Assembly (NCBI GenBank): GCA_030267965.1
Contig: BRYA01000166.1
Coordinates: 14,882 to 68,256 of the forward strand
Source: Triparma columacea
Lineage: Eukaryota; Sar; Bolidophyceae; Parmales; Triparmaceae
Length of the DNA: 53,375 nucleotides
Reading direction: 5' to 3'
Part shown: one piece after another, positions 31,073 through 41,716 of the stretch
Numbering within the stretch: position 1 is the stretch's first letter
How the letters are laid out: every line of letters begins with the position of its first letter
The notes under the pieces: model-generated
The model's database searches: none
Told to the model about the DNA's origin: nothing
Seen by the model: only the letters and a program-made list of their open reading frames with translations
Position numbers and translations under genes: made by a program

Positions 31073-32488
31073 ACCTGAGCCTGAACCCGAGCCAGAGCCT
31101 GAGCCTGAGCCAGAGCCTGAGCCTGAGCCTGAGCCGGAGCTGGAGCCAGATGCATCTCCTCAACACCACTCCAAAAGGCAAAAGATTAGCGTAACCCTAG
31201 TCCCCACCGCCCCCTCCCCTCGTAGCCCCATGGACGAAGCCCAAGTTAGGGCAAGTTTTTTCCTTCCCCCCCCTTCCGCCTCCCTCCACCCCGCACCAGC
31301 ACCAGCACCAGCACCAGCACCAGCACCAGCACCAGCACCAGCACCCGCACCAGCACCCGCACCAGCACCAGCACCAGCATCCGCACCAGTACTAGCACCT
31401 TGGCTAACCCGCTCCGACGGTCAAACTTTCAAGCTCGGCGACAAGGTAACAGTGGGCTCCGGGACCTCCTTGGGCACCCTCACAGGTCTCCGCGTTTTGA
31501 GTGACATGGAGATGGAGGCGGAGGTCACTTGGGAGGCGAAGGGGTGGAAGCCAGAGTGGAGGGGACTTGAGGTTTTCGAACATTTGGGGGGGAGGGGAAG
31601 GAGAAGGAAGGTGGCGGGGGGGGGGGGGGCGATACAAGGGGGGAAAGTTGAGACGATGAAGAAGGCCAGCAAGGCCATCAAGACTAAGAAGAAGGCCAGC
31701 AAGACTGTGAAGGCCAGGAAGAAGGGCGAGGCCAAGGCAAAGGGCAGGCCAGTGATGATGAGCCCAAGCCAGCCGGCTCCGACCAGCTGGTCGAACCAAG
31801 ACAAGAAGCGGCTGCAGGACGGGCAAGGAAGCGACTCAAACTCAGAGTTTGAGTCCGCGTCCAGCGCCGCTCGAAACGCTCTCAACAATAGTAATGACAA
31901 CGACGGTGAAGATGACGACGATGACGACAATTACGACAATTACGGAGACGACGAAGTCGTTGAGGCCGTGTTGGTCGAGGCCGTCCCAGTCTTAGACGGG
32001 GACGTGGACAACGCGGAGCTCGTCGAGGCCATGGTCGTCAAGGCCGAAGCCGTTGAATCCGACGAAAAAACCAACTGGCAACACACAACCAACGGCAAGC
32101 CCATCGACGACCCCAAGAAGTGGCCTAGCGGAAGGATCGTCAAGATACCCCCTCGAAAACACGTTGTGGGGCTCCGCAACCCCAATCACCACGGGTGCGG
32201 GAAGGTGAGATTTTCGGGGGGTGGGGGAAGAAGAAAAGAAAAGAGAATATAAGGANNNNNNNNNNNNNNNNNNNNNNNNNNNNNNNNNNNNNNNNNNNNN
32301 NNNNNNNNNNNNNNNNNNNNNNNNNNNNNNNNNNNNNNNNNNNNNNNNNCGAGGCGAACCACAACGGGGACGAGGGGCAGGAGGCGCACATCGAGTGGAG
32401 ACTTAAGGATAATCAACTGATCTGGAAATTCATAAGGGACGCTAAGAAGGGGGAGGAAATACTCGTCAGATATGACAGGGATTTGTGA
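30804..32488 (+). CDS. CUE/UBA-like and SET-like protein, interrupted by a gap
   Basis: Exon 30804-32204 (467 codons) ends at a GTGAG donor. A 94-N gap (32256-32349) follows, and the frame resumes at 32350-32488 with the stop. The N-terminus ([20 protein letters not shown], then [12 protein letters not shown]) looks like a CUE/UBA ubiquitin-binding helix set. Next come a Pro-Glu repeat, an Ala-Pro repeat, an SH3/Tudor-like segment ([20 protein letters not shown]), and a Lys-rich stretch followed by an acidic one. The final exon ([19 protein letters not shown]) resembles the end of a SET methyltransferase domain (GEE-x-Y), but the core would fall in the gap. Lysine methyltransferase activity therefore cannot be asserted. 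Confidence 0.6.
31030..31145 (+). repeat. (GAGCCT)n coding microsatellite, Glu-Pro repeat
   Basis: Imperfect GAGCCT hexamers encode about 18 Glu-Pro pairs in frame within the CUE/SET-like gene. Confidence 0.9.
31292..31395 (+). repeat. (GCACCA)n coding microsatellite, Ala-Pro repeat
   Basis: Imperfect GCACCA hexamers encode about 17 Ala-Pro pairs. Both hexamer arrays keep the frame, so length changes would be tolerated. Confidence 0.9.
32256..32349. other. Assembly gap (94 N)
   Basis: This run of N hides part of the intron and probably an exon of the CUE/SET-like gene. Confidence 0.95.
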
Positions 32489-32676
32489 AAGGAGAAGGGG
32501 GAGCGCAACGGGAGGCCACCGTAACATTTGAGTAAGCAAATCGGATGAAAGAAACTCCTAGTTTTTCGATTCTTAAGTGCCGCGAACCTTTTGGCTCTAC
32601 ATCAACCAACAAAAATCTGATCTCAAGGATCACAGCCATCCCTTTGGGGTGCAGAACAAACTCACTCAAAAACAAT

Positions 32677-33276
32677 ATGGGAAAGAGTATTCGCGCTAAG
32701 TGCAGAAAGGTATGTTCGATCTTAATTTTTATGCGTCTCTTCATTACTCTAGATTCTTCCCGTAAGCTTTTACCCCCCCACCTCAGCTTGGACCCCTCGA
32801 CCTCTCGGCTTTCCCCCCCCATTTCTCACCCTTCAATCATCCCCAAAAAAAAGGCATCAAGGTCCGAGTTTAGGAATACAATAGGAGCTACTGCTGCTGA
32901 TGCTTTCATGGAGAAGACCCAGGCTAAGCTTCGTGCCATCACCGAGCAGGGCACGAGTGGCATCGAGTCTCTCTCCTCCGTGTTTGGTACTGAACCCGCT
33001 GCGCCCGTCGATGACGACAGTGACGACGATATGACTGACGCCCCTAAGCCCAAGAAGAGCATGGCCGACGTCAAGGTTGCGAAGAAGAAGACTGTGAAGA
33101 GTGCCAGCAAGAAATATGCAAAGGTTTATGTCGCCGGACAGACTGGGGCGCACAACGCAAGGTTGAAGATATCCAAGTCGAATAAGAGAGGTCAGACTAA
33201 GCGCGGTTTTTCGAGTGGAAGGAAGAGTGCCGGTGGAACCTCGAAAAAGAAGTCCAAAAAGCTTGCCAAGTTTTAG
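32677..33276 (+). CDS. LLPH-like (DUF2423) nucleolar protein
   Basis: Exons 32677-32709 (11 codons) and 32854-33276 join in phase 0, giving 151 residues. The start MGKSIRAKCRK matches the conserved N-terminal box of LLP homologue/DUF2423 proteins (MAKS-R-K). The short first exon is supported by a GTATGT donor; the acceptor is a poorer AAAAAAAAG. The middle has an acidic patch (DDDSDDDMTD), and the tail is strongly basic (SGRKSAGGTSKKKSKKLAKF), typical of nucleolar ribosome-assembly factors. The N-terminal call rests on one short exon, so confidence is moderate. Confidence 0.65.
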   Translation: MGKSIRAKCRKVCSILIFMRLFITLDSSRKLLPPHLSLDPSTSRLSPPISHPSIIPKKKASRSEFRNTIGATAADAFMEKTQAKLRAITEQGTSGIESLSSVFGTEPAAPVDDDSDDDMTDAPKPKKSMADVKVAKKKTVKSASKKYAKVYVAGQTGAHNARLKISKSNKRGQTKRGFSSGRKSAGGTSKKKSKKLAKF

Positions 33277-33364
33277 AGCTATAATAATCTCGAAAGAACA
33301 ACCAAAGACTGCCCATTCAGTTTGTGTGTAAAATATCCTCGTGTTTGGTTTTACACCTCGGACG

Positions 33365-35959
33365 CTACAGCAGCTCCTCGTCCACGTCGCTATCGGCCTC
33401 CAACGCATCGCTCCAGAAGCGCCTTTTCTTCGCTGTGCCCTCCCCCTTGTCACGCATCCCTTCCTCGATCCCGTAGTACCTAATGAATTCCGCAATCGCG
33501 CCCTTTGCCCCCTCCAAAGTGTGCTCTGGTGGGTCGAGCTGCACATCGCCCTCGCCCACGCAGTCCACCACGTCGCTGCGATGTTGAACAAGGAAGATGG
33601 GATGGAGCTGGGTGAGACGTCTCGTCATGTATCCTTTCCGCGACGGAGTTTCCCTCGCATCGCCTCACCTAGCGTCGTCCTCTTTGTTTGGCCCCTTGAT
33701 GATCCTTCGGATAAGAGTTCTGTTCAGAGAGCTAATGGCCGGGTTGGGGATCTCCGTGCTGATGAGCTCGTCGTCGGCCAGCATCATGCTGTCAATCAAG
33801 TTGTCGACAATTTTCTCCCCTTGCTGCGATGGTAGAGAAAGAGCGAATCAATGAGCAAAGAGGTTTAGCAATGAGATACGTCATACTCCAACTCCCTTTC
33901 CGCAAATCGCTTCGCTCTCTCCCCCCCCCCCCCGACCCTCCTCACCTCGTCAACTTCACTCTCCCCAAACGTCCTGAAGGTACTTTTGGACAAATCCTCT
34001 GCAAACGGCATCTGAACGAAAACCAACAAATGACTTTTTTTCCCCGTGTCCCCCTGCATCGGAAGTAAGACGCCAACGATAGGATCAGCGTCCGTAGTCT
34101 TGACGAACTTGGCTATGGCGACCTTCTTTTCTTCTTGCAGCCCCTGGGCGATGGCCGATATCGCCACCTGGCCCCGATTGCTCGTCCCTCCCGTAACAGC
34201 GTACCCCGAGTCAATCAAGCAGGATATGGGGATTGTGTCCCTGGACGTGTATCCCATTATGTGCATTTCCACCGGTGACTTACTGACTAAGTCTAATTCG
34301 TCGTAGGCATTTACAGGGACGTACGATGCTCCGTACTTGTATGCTTTTAACTTATACTTTGGGTCCATTTCCTCGTCCTGGTTGTTGGGGTCTCGATAGG
34401 AAGATTCCTTGGTGATTTCAGAGTATATCGGCATTTCGTCGGCGTCTTTCATTACGTTTCCTGAATCGTCATAGTTGAGCGCGTGGACTTTGAGGGTCTG
34501 CATGTTGGCCTTGGAGATGAGAAGGGAGTACTCTGCTTCCACGGTGAGGCCTGGGGCGATGTTTAGGGCAAATCTCTTTTTAGTGGACTTGGGGATCCTC
34601 TTCGCTCCCGCCACTTTCATCATTTCGATCAAGTTCCTGGCCGCGATGACTTTGCCCCTGGTTTGCTTGGCGACCGACATGAGGGTTTTTTCGTTTTCAC
34701 GCTTGATTATTTGTCTCTTGACCTCGTCGTCGACTGATATCTCGTCGTCGTCGCCGTCACTGCCGTCGCTGCCGTCACTTTCGTCGCTGCCGTCACTTTC
34801 GTCGCTTCCGCCAACGTCGCTTTCGCTATCTTTGTCGCTGCCACTCTCCCCTCCCTTGTCCTTAGCCGCCCCCCCCATCTCCAAAATTATATCGGTCTTT
34901 GTTTTTTCTCTCTTTTTCGCCTTTTTCTTCAAGGTTCCGTGCTCGTCGTATTCTCCCTGTGTCTTGAAGTCAAGGCCGATAACTGTGAATTCAACCTCCA
35001 TTCTCTTTAGTCCAGCCAAGACTTGACCGAACTCATCTTTCTTTTCGTCCAGTTGCATCTTGCATTCCGCGTCAGTGAGGAGGTAAATCTTCCTATTAAA
35101 ACGCTTTAACGCAGTCTTTTTGTGGAGGATGTCCCCCGCTAAGATTAGACCGCAGATCAAGTCAGATGAGACCGACAGACCGACAGTTTCAGATTTGGAG
35201 AGATCTTCGTCCTGCTGCTTCAGCTCTTGGGCCTTTTTGGCAATTTTCTCCATCATCGCTTGGTGGTTTTGCCGGAATGGATCGAAGTCAGCACTGTCAT
35301 CACTGTCAACACTGTCGTCATTCTCTTTCGATGACCCTTTGTCTGGCGACTTCACGCTGCAAAGTAACCCATCGAAAGTAGCGAAGTCCGTCGTCAAACC
35401 AAAGTCCTTAGGGTCAAAACCCTGCTTCTTCCTGATCTTCTCTAGGTCCTTGAGCACCTTGCTAGTCGGGCGGTCGAGGTCAAACAGCTGCAGTGAGAGA
35501 AATGAATCGCAAAAGGAGGGGTGGCATTATGGGTGAGAATTATGGCAGCGTTTGAGGAGAAAGCGCATCTCGTTTGGCAACTCGCGCCACCGATCCTTTC
35601 AATGACTTCGCTAGCGCTAGCGTTATCAGCTCATCTCTTCGCTCCTTGCCTCTTCTCACCTCGACCATGCCATCATAGCCCCCGTAGCCCCCATATGCTG
35701 AAGCTGCGTGGGCGGTTGCCAGGCGATTGTCGGTATATCGAGAGCCGAGGAGGATCACAGACACCTCGTGGGTCTTGGACCGTAGCATTTGAGAAGATAT
35801 CAACACCTGAACCGCCTTTATAGCAGAAGTCAGGCGTGATTGGTCCTTCTGGCTACCATCTTGCTGAGACACAGTATAAGTCGACTTATATGGTTCCAAC
35901 ATGCTAGGTGATCCGTCGATTATAAATACAGACGCATCCTTGGTGGCAGGGGTGGACAT
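33365..35959 (-). CDS. XRCC5: Ku80, DNA end-binding subunit
   Basis: Ku80 pairs with Ku70 to clamp broken DNA ends in non-homologous end joining. Exons (minus) 35959-35660, 35487-33946, 33823-33669 and 33575-33365 are in phase and give 735 residues. The vWA domain starts at once (ASVFIIDGSPSM) and continues over the first intron (LLGSRYTDNRLA, then LFDLDRPTSK). The Ku core includes VKRQIIKRENEK and VNAYDELDLVSKSPVEMHIM. The segment VGVLLPMQGDTGKKSHLLVF is the usual Ku80 core. An acidic Ser/Asp/Gly insert (around residues 315-345) comes from a repeat at 34740-34830. The C-terminus ends SDALEADSDVDEELL, an acidic tail that may stand in for the vertebrate DNA-PKcs-binding motif. Identification is good, from domain order and motifs. 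Confidence 0.9.
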
Positions 35960-36279
35960 TTTCTTCTTTTTCTCGGAGGGAAAAGTGCTGTTTTAGGCCA
36001 AAGTTTGGTTAAGAGAGAGTATATCGACACGAATCGGTCTCTGATGTGTGTTGATGGGTTTGAGTATATGAATGTCGCAAGCCAAGCACTAGGAAGGCAA
36101 GAAGAGGTAGTATGCAAAAAAAAGTTCTTTTTTGCATCTGAAAGGTATGTTCCACGACCTCTCGCTTGTCGCATATATCGTGAACTGGTTTTGACATGTT
36201 CAATAGAGATGTTTTACGAACAATTGTGAATTTGCAACCATCTTATCCCTTTCCCACTCCCCCCCTCTCCCCAAAAGCG

Positions 36280-37131
36280 ATGAGGTATGCGGCTCTCTTT
36301 CTGATGATACTTGGGGTAGAGAGTTTCTCTCCTCTTATTTCATCAACTAGTCATCGTCATTTGACTAAGCTAGATGCGGGGAAACTAACAGCTGCCCAGA
36401 TAATAGCCAGAGCTAGAAAGGCTGCTGGTGTCGCTACAGAGGATGAGAATGAGGAGGGTCCTCCAGAGCTGTTCAGCGAGAAGGTGTACGAAGATATTCA
36501 GACTACGTTGGTCATGCTTGACAAGGTGATCAAGAAGAACGGTTTGACGCCTGAGCAGTACAGAGAGTTTGCTGCTGCAACTGACTCTGTCCTTGACGAC
36601 CTGAGGGGGCGCGATTCAGGCGCTACTGCTGAGGCAGCTACCCCTGCTCCCGTAGCGTTTGTGCCCCCTCCGACATCCTCTGCTGTTCCCGCTCCCCCTC
36701 CTCCTTCCTCAGTGGCCCCTCCCCCTCCCCCTCCCCCACTTCCTCCCCCCCCCGCTACCTCTGCCGCCATGGCTGAAGGAAAGAAAGTGGTCAGCATCAA
36801 CGAGAAGTTTGCGAAGGACTTGGAGACCGATCATGAAGAGTTCCAGTCCTCTGGCTACGGCATGGCCAGCGGTACCAGAAATACTTACGAGATTGAGGGG
36901 ATGCACTCCATGAGCCCAGAGGATTACCGCAAGGCACTGCAAAACAAGGTCCTCGCGGACCAAGAGGAGCGTAGAATCCAGAGGGCGGGAGTTGTCGGCA
37001 ACAGGGCGGCCATGAGCTACCTAGATGACCTCAACCAGGGGGCTGCTCCTGAAGAACAAAAGTGGAAGACTGGGACCAGCAGCGAAGAGTACAAGAAAGA
37101 GATGGAAAGGAGGAGAGGTGAGCTTAGATAA
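36280..37131 (+). CDS. Plastid-targeted protein of unknown function
   Basis: This single exon gives 283 residues from the Met at 36280; the frame stays open upstream to 36196 but that extension destroys the leader. MRYAALFLMILGVES is a signal peptide followed by FSPLISSTSHRHLTK, so the ES-F site fits the bipartite plastid signal. The mature part has a helical region (LTAAQIIARARKAAGVATED; VYEDIQTTLVMLDKVIKKNG) and a Pro-rich linker with long proline runs. The conserved-looking C-terminal part (VSINEKFAKDLETDHEEFQS; SPEDYRKALQNKVLADQEER) is highly charged. No enzymatic motif is seen. The gene is divergent from Ku80 with about 320 bp between starts. Confidence 0.7.
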   Translation: MRYAALFLMILGVESFSPLISSTSHRHLTKLDAGKLTAAQIIARARKAAGVATEDENEEGPPELFSEKVYEDIQTTLVMLDKVIKKNGLTPEQYREFAAATDSVLDDLRGRDSGATAEAATPAPVAFVPPPTSSAVPAPPPPSSVAPPPPPPPLPPPPATSAAMAEGKKVVSINEKFAKDLETDHEEFQSSGYGMASGTRNTYEIEGMHSMSPEDYRKALQNKVLADQEERRIQRAGVVGNRAAMSYLDDLNQGAAPEEQKWKTGTSSEEYKKEMERRRGELR

Positions 37132-37366
37132 AAAGCAAGGCAGGGAGGAATGGTTTCGAGAGCGTCATCAATTCACACAATACCCTTTGCGCGACCATCA
37201 ACCACACCCGCTTTCACTCGTCACAGCTTTGAATATTGAAATCAACCCTGAGCCCCAGAAGTAACCAAAATATGAACTCCGCTTTCTTTATAGCTCAAAC
37301 TATCCTCGTTACATTTCGTCTCCTATTCACTCATACCGCAAGTAGAGGGGCCTCTTCTTCCTCGTT

Positions 37367-38419
37367 TCAGTTTCCCTTCCCCTCGGCAGCTTTTCTTGCG
37401 TCCTTCTTGATACCCCTAGCCCTGATGCCTGCGTGCATGCCCATAATGACTGAGTCGGAAAGGAAGGTAGGAAGGGAGTTGACAACCCACCCCATGACTC
37501 CGTGGATCCAGAAGGGTTGGACGACGACGTCACCGTGCCCGATCCAGCGGACGGCCATATCGACGAAGGCGGGGGGGGTGGGGACGGTAAGAGCCTTCCT
37601 CATCTTGGCGAGCTTCGTGGCCACGTAGAACGGGGTGACGACGCTCACGGTGACGTTCTTCTTGGCACACTCAACGCTAAGACCCCTGGTGAACATCGTG
37701 ATGTAGCCCTTGGCGGCGGAGTACTGAGCAAGCAGAGGCATGGTGTTGACTCCGGCGGCGGAAGCAACGTTGACGATGCTGCCCCTCTTCCTCTCCATCA
37801 TACCGGGAAGAATCATGTGAGTCATCCATGTTGTAGAGTTGACGTTCATTTCCATTAAACCGTCAACCTCCTCCTCCTTCAGCTCAGAGAAGTACTTAGG
37901 GTAGACGTAGGAAACGCCGACGTTGTTGACCAAAATTCCCACGTCGAGCTTGCCGCAAACCTTGGCAACACCAGCACGAGCCTTGTCATCGAAGTTGGAG
38001 TAATCACAGGCAATCACCTTGACCTCGACGCCGTACTTCTCCTTGATCTCAGCGGCGCAGTCGTCGAGCTTGCTCTTCGTGCGGCTGATAAGCACCACGT
38101 TCAAGCCCTTCTTTGCAAACTTGAATGCATAAGCCTTTCCAATACCGTCCGTAGCCCCAGTGACCACAGCCCACTCCCCAAGCTTCTTGAGGTTCTTAGA
38201 GGGCCTCAGGAAATACTTGTAGAAGTTGACGATCACCTGTGCGTAGGGTGGAAAGCCGTGTAAGAGAGAGAAACAAGCACGTCGCACGACCACCCATCGC
38301 CCCAATCTGGGTGAGAAAACCCTTACCTTCAAACCGAAGAGCGCGATGACACATCCACCAACGCAAGTTGCGGCGAGGGTTAACCTAGGGTCGTTTGTGA
38401 GGAGCGCAAGCTGATCCAT
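37367..38419 (-). CDS. Very-long-chain 3-oxoacyl-CoA reductase (SDR family)
   Basis: The enzyme performs the NADPH-dependent reduction in fatty-acid elongation at the ER (KAR/IFA38/HSD17B12 type). Exon 1 runs 38419-38327 (MDQLALLTNDPRL with a membrane helix). An intron of about 90 bp follows, then exon 2 to the stop at 37367; the upper edge of exon 2 is certain to within a base. About 320 residues. Motifs: TGATDGIG cofactor loop, ACDYSNFD, NNVGVSY, catalytic Ser (VASAAG) and QYSAAKGY. The FYVATKLAKMRKAL region is typical of KAR. The C-terminus is Lys-rich (IKKDARKAAEGKGN), compatible with ER retention. The intron happens to be free of stops in the coding frame, so unspliced RNA would still be translatable. 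Confidence 0.9.
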   Translation of the reverse strand: MDQLALLTNDPRLTLAATCVGGCVIALFGLKVRVFSPRLGRWVVVRRACFSLLHGFPPYAQVIVNFYKYFLRPSKNLKKLGEWAVVTGATDGIGKAYAFKFAKKGLNVVLISRTKSKLDDCAAEIKEKYGVEVKVIACDYSNFDDKARAGVAKVCGKLDVGILVNNVGVSYVYPKYFSELKEEEVDGLMEMNVNSTTWMTHMILPGMMERKRGSIVNVASAAGVNTMPLLAQYSAAKGYITMFTRGLSVECAKKNVTVSVVTPFYVATKLAKMRKALTVPTPPAFVDMAVRWIGHGDVVVQPFWIHGVMGWVVNSLPTFLSDSVIMGMHAGIRARGIKKDARKAAEGKGN

Positions 38420-38652
38420 GTTGAGATGTAAAATTAGTGCAAACCTGGCAAACCTGGCACCCCAATTCCCCATTTTTCTCCTTGAAGCAGAAAGCACCTT
38501 CCATTAAGTTAATTTTGGAAGAAAGCTTATTATTGTCCCTCATTCTACAACAAACCCCGCTACTCACATAAAATTACGAGAAATTCCCCAGAAGATCACT
38601 TTTTATTCCCCATAACCAACTCCCCCCGAAGGAAACTCTCAATCACCTCAAA

Positions 38653-41615
38653 ATGACCTCCACTCCTGACCCCGAAGGCACCCAAATTGCGACTGTGGTT
38701 GATGAAGGTGCTACACAGCTTGATGATACCCAATTTGATGGTGATTCGACGCCTCCTGAGGCAAATGAGCACATTCAAGGTGTCATTGCAGGGGGAGGGG
38801 AGGCAGGGGGGACTGTGGAGATGGAGCTCGAGGATGATGAGGAGGAGTCGCTAGTCTACGATGAGATGACGCAAAGGTACCCCACTCAGCAAACTCAGGA
38901 CGAGGTTGATGATTCAGGTGCAGCAGAAACGACACAGACACAGCGTTACCCAACTCAGGACGCTGATGATATTACTATGGACTTCGAAGCACCCACGCAA
39001 AAGTTCTCCTCGCCTTCCCCTACGAAGTCTGGGGGGGAGGAGGAGGAAGAGGAGGAGGATCCAGATGCAACCCAGATTGACGAAGGTTTTGAGCTCCCTC
39101 CTGCACCACCAAAGGACACCGGAGCCGAGGAGAAGGCAAGGATCGAGGCAGAGGAAAAGGCGAAGCTCGAAGCAGAGGAAAAGGCAAGGGCTGACGCTGC
39201 TGCTGCTGCAGAGGAGATCCGGCTCAAGGAGGAGGCAGAGGAAAAGGCGAAGATTGAGGCAGAGGAAAAAGCGAAGATCGAGGCAGAGGAAAAAGCGAGG
39301 GCTGATGCTGCTGCTGCTGCAGAGGAGATCCGGCTCAAGGAGGAGGCAGAGGAAAAGGCGAAGATCGAAGCAGAGGAAAAGGCGAAGATCGAAGCTGAGG
39401 AAAAGGCAAGGGCTGACGCTGCTGCTGCTGCAGAGGAGATCCGGCTCAAGGAGGAGGCAGAGGAAAAGGCAAGGATTGAGGCAGAGGAAAAGGCGAAGAT
39501 CGAAGCAGAGGAAAAGGCAAGGGCTGACGCTGCTGCTGCTGCAGAGGAGATCCGGCTCAAGGAGGAGGCAGAGGAAAAGGCAAAGATCGAAGCAGAGGAA
39601 AAGGCAAGGGCTGACGCTGCTGCTGCTGCAGAGGAGATCCGGCTCAAAGAGGAAGCAGAGGAGATCCGGCTCAAGGAGGAGGCAGAGGAAAAGGCGAAGA
39701 TTGAGGCAGAGGAAAAAGCGAGGGCTGACGCTGCTGCTGCTGCAGAGGAGATCCGGCTCAAGGAGGAAGCAGAGGAAAAGGCGAAGATCGAAGCAGAGGA
39801 AAAAGCGAGGGCTGATGCTGCTGCTGCTGCAGAGGAGATCCGGCTCAAGGAGGAGGCAGAGGAAAAGGCAAAGATCGAGGCAGAGGAAAAAGCGAGGGCT
39901 GACGCTGCTGCTGCTGCAGAGGAGCTCCGGCTCAAGGAGGAAGCAGAGGAAAAGGCAAGGATCGAGGCAGAGGAAAAGGCGAAGATCGAGGCAGAGGAAA
40001 AAGCGAGGGCTGATGCTGCTGCTGCTGCAGAGGAGATCCGGCTCAAGGAGGAGGCAGAGGAAAAGGCAAGGATTGAGGCAGAGGAAAAAGCGAGGGCTGA
40101 TGCTGCTGCTGCTGCAGAGGAGATCCGGCTCAAGGAGGAGGCAGAGGAAAAGGCGAAGATCGAAGCAGAGGAAAAGGCGAAGATCGAAGCTGAGGAAAAG
40201 GCAAGGGCTGACGCTGCTGCTGCTGCAGAGGAGATCCGGCTCAAGGAGGAGGCAGAGGAAAAGGCGAAGATTGAGGCAGAGGAAAAGGCAAGGATTGCGG
40301 AAGAAAAGGAAAGGATCAAGGCTGAGGAAGAGGAAGAGGCTCGCGTCGAAGCTGACGCAAAGGCTCTTCGTCTACAAGTGGCAACAGATATTATTGATAG
40401 CCCGCCCTCTTCCGCGTCTCCGGTGACCTCGTCGTCTGCTCACGGCTCTCATCGCTCCTCTTCTCGTCTGCGTGCTACTGCTGCTCTCGACCGAAGTGCA
40501 GAAATGGATGAGGTAGCGGAGGCCCATGAGTTCCTCAAGAAGAGTGCAAATGCATCTAAGAAGTCTAAGAAGCCCTCCTCAACAAAGGCGTCTGCAAAGT
40601 CAACCAAGGTGACAACAGCCAAGGCTTCTGCAAAGCCAACCAAGGTATCTGCGCCTAAAGCATCTGCGAGATCAACCAGACCGTCAACGAAAGCAACCAG
40701 TGTGTCTACGAGGCCAACGAGAACAACAGCTGCAAAACCTGCTGCGAAGAAAACTACGTCAAAAACTACGTCAAAGTCTACGACAAAAACTACTACCAAA
40801 TCTCCCAAATCTGCTCCTGGATCTTCTTCGGCAAAGCGCAAGGTGAGAATGGGCGCAAAACAATCAAGTTTCCAAGGTCTAACGCGACCCTCCCCTGCTC
40901 TTCGCTTCGCTCGCCGCAGGCAAGTACTTCATCCGTCGCCTCGCCACCTACGAAGAAGTTGCGTGCCCGCCCCTCTGAAACCATCAACATCCTCTGTACA
41001 GGTATCCAGGCAGACATGAAGGACCTTGTCAAAAAGGTTCCCAACGCTGTCCTCATTGAAAATGCTAGGTCCGCCAAGAAAGCGACTCATGTTATCGTGT
41101 GTAGTAAGAACATCACAATTAGGCGAACACCCAAACTTCTCATTGCTCTCTGTAGCTCTTCTGCCCCCCACTTCCTGGGGATCGAGTGGCTTGAGGCCAG
41201 CGCGCAAGCAAAGGCCGCTCTTCCAGTCGACGACTTTTTGATCTCAACCAAAGCGTACAAGAAGATGGTGAACGAGTTCAAGACCAAGTTTGGGGTCGAT
41301 CTTTGTAATGTAGTTGCATCCAAGTCTGCCGAGGCCGAGCCAATGCTCGCAAATACTGTTGTCACATTTGAGAAGGGACTCGCGGGAAACCGCTTCCCCC
41401 CCGAGGCAGAGCTCAAGCTCATCGTGGAAGCAGCAGGCGGCAAGTTTGTTAAGACCCCAGGCAAGGCTGCAAACTTGCTCGTGGTGACAGACGATAACGC
41501 CAAGATTACTAAGAAGGTTAAGGACGGGTACAAGAAGCTCGTCGCCAAGGGAGGAGATCTGACCATTGTAGGGAAGAGCGACTGGTTGACGAAAATCACA
41601 ACTCAGTCCATGTGA
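38653..41615 (+). CDS. TQ-cluster, long charged helix and tandem BRCT protein
   Basis: Exons 38653-40842 and 40920-41615 join in phase 0, giving 961 residues. Residues 1-145 hold eleven TQ dipeptides, the consensus target of ATM/ATR kinases, including TQLDDTQF, PTQQTQD and PTQKF. Residues ~158-560 are a charged repeat (11 copies of a RADAAAAAEEIRLKEEAEEK module), predicted as a single stable helix. A Ser/Thr/Lys/Pro-rich linker follows. The C-terminus has BRCT-like folds: INILCTGIQADMKDLVKKVP to LGIEWLEAS, then a second (MLANTVVTF to GKSDWL). Order TQ cluster plus C-terminal BRCT pair recalls MDC1-type DNA-damage mediators, but no FHA domain is present. A nuclear DNA-damage adaptor role is inferred, not shown. 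Confidence 0.8.
39140..40320 (+). repeat. 87/111-bp coding tandem repeat
   Basis: Eleven copies of a module encoding RADAAAAAEEIRLKEEA occur with one or two EEKAKIEA spacers, so units are 87 or 111 bp; one copy has an extra EEIRLKEEA. Nucleotide similarity between copies is very high, showing recent expansion or homogenisation. The opposite strand is also open throughout. Confidence 0.95.
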
Positions 41616-41716
41616 GAGGTGGGGCGAAAGGAGGAAAGGGGTGGGGGTTTGGGGGGGGGGGGGGCACACAAAACAAGGACGAAAAAAACGGTTTGAAGGT
41701 TTAATCAATCAATCAT

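Noticed and set aside
38955..40319. Minus-strand Ser/Ala-rich open frame and plus-strand Arg/Lys-rich frame over the repeat array
   Set aside because: Both are by-products of the in-frame repeat; only the third frame continues into the TQ and BRCT parts with a proper splice.
39140..40320. Possible CRISPR-like array
   Set aside because: Units are coding, contiguous and lack unique spacers; the host genome is eukaryotic.
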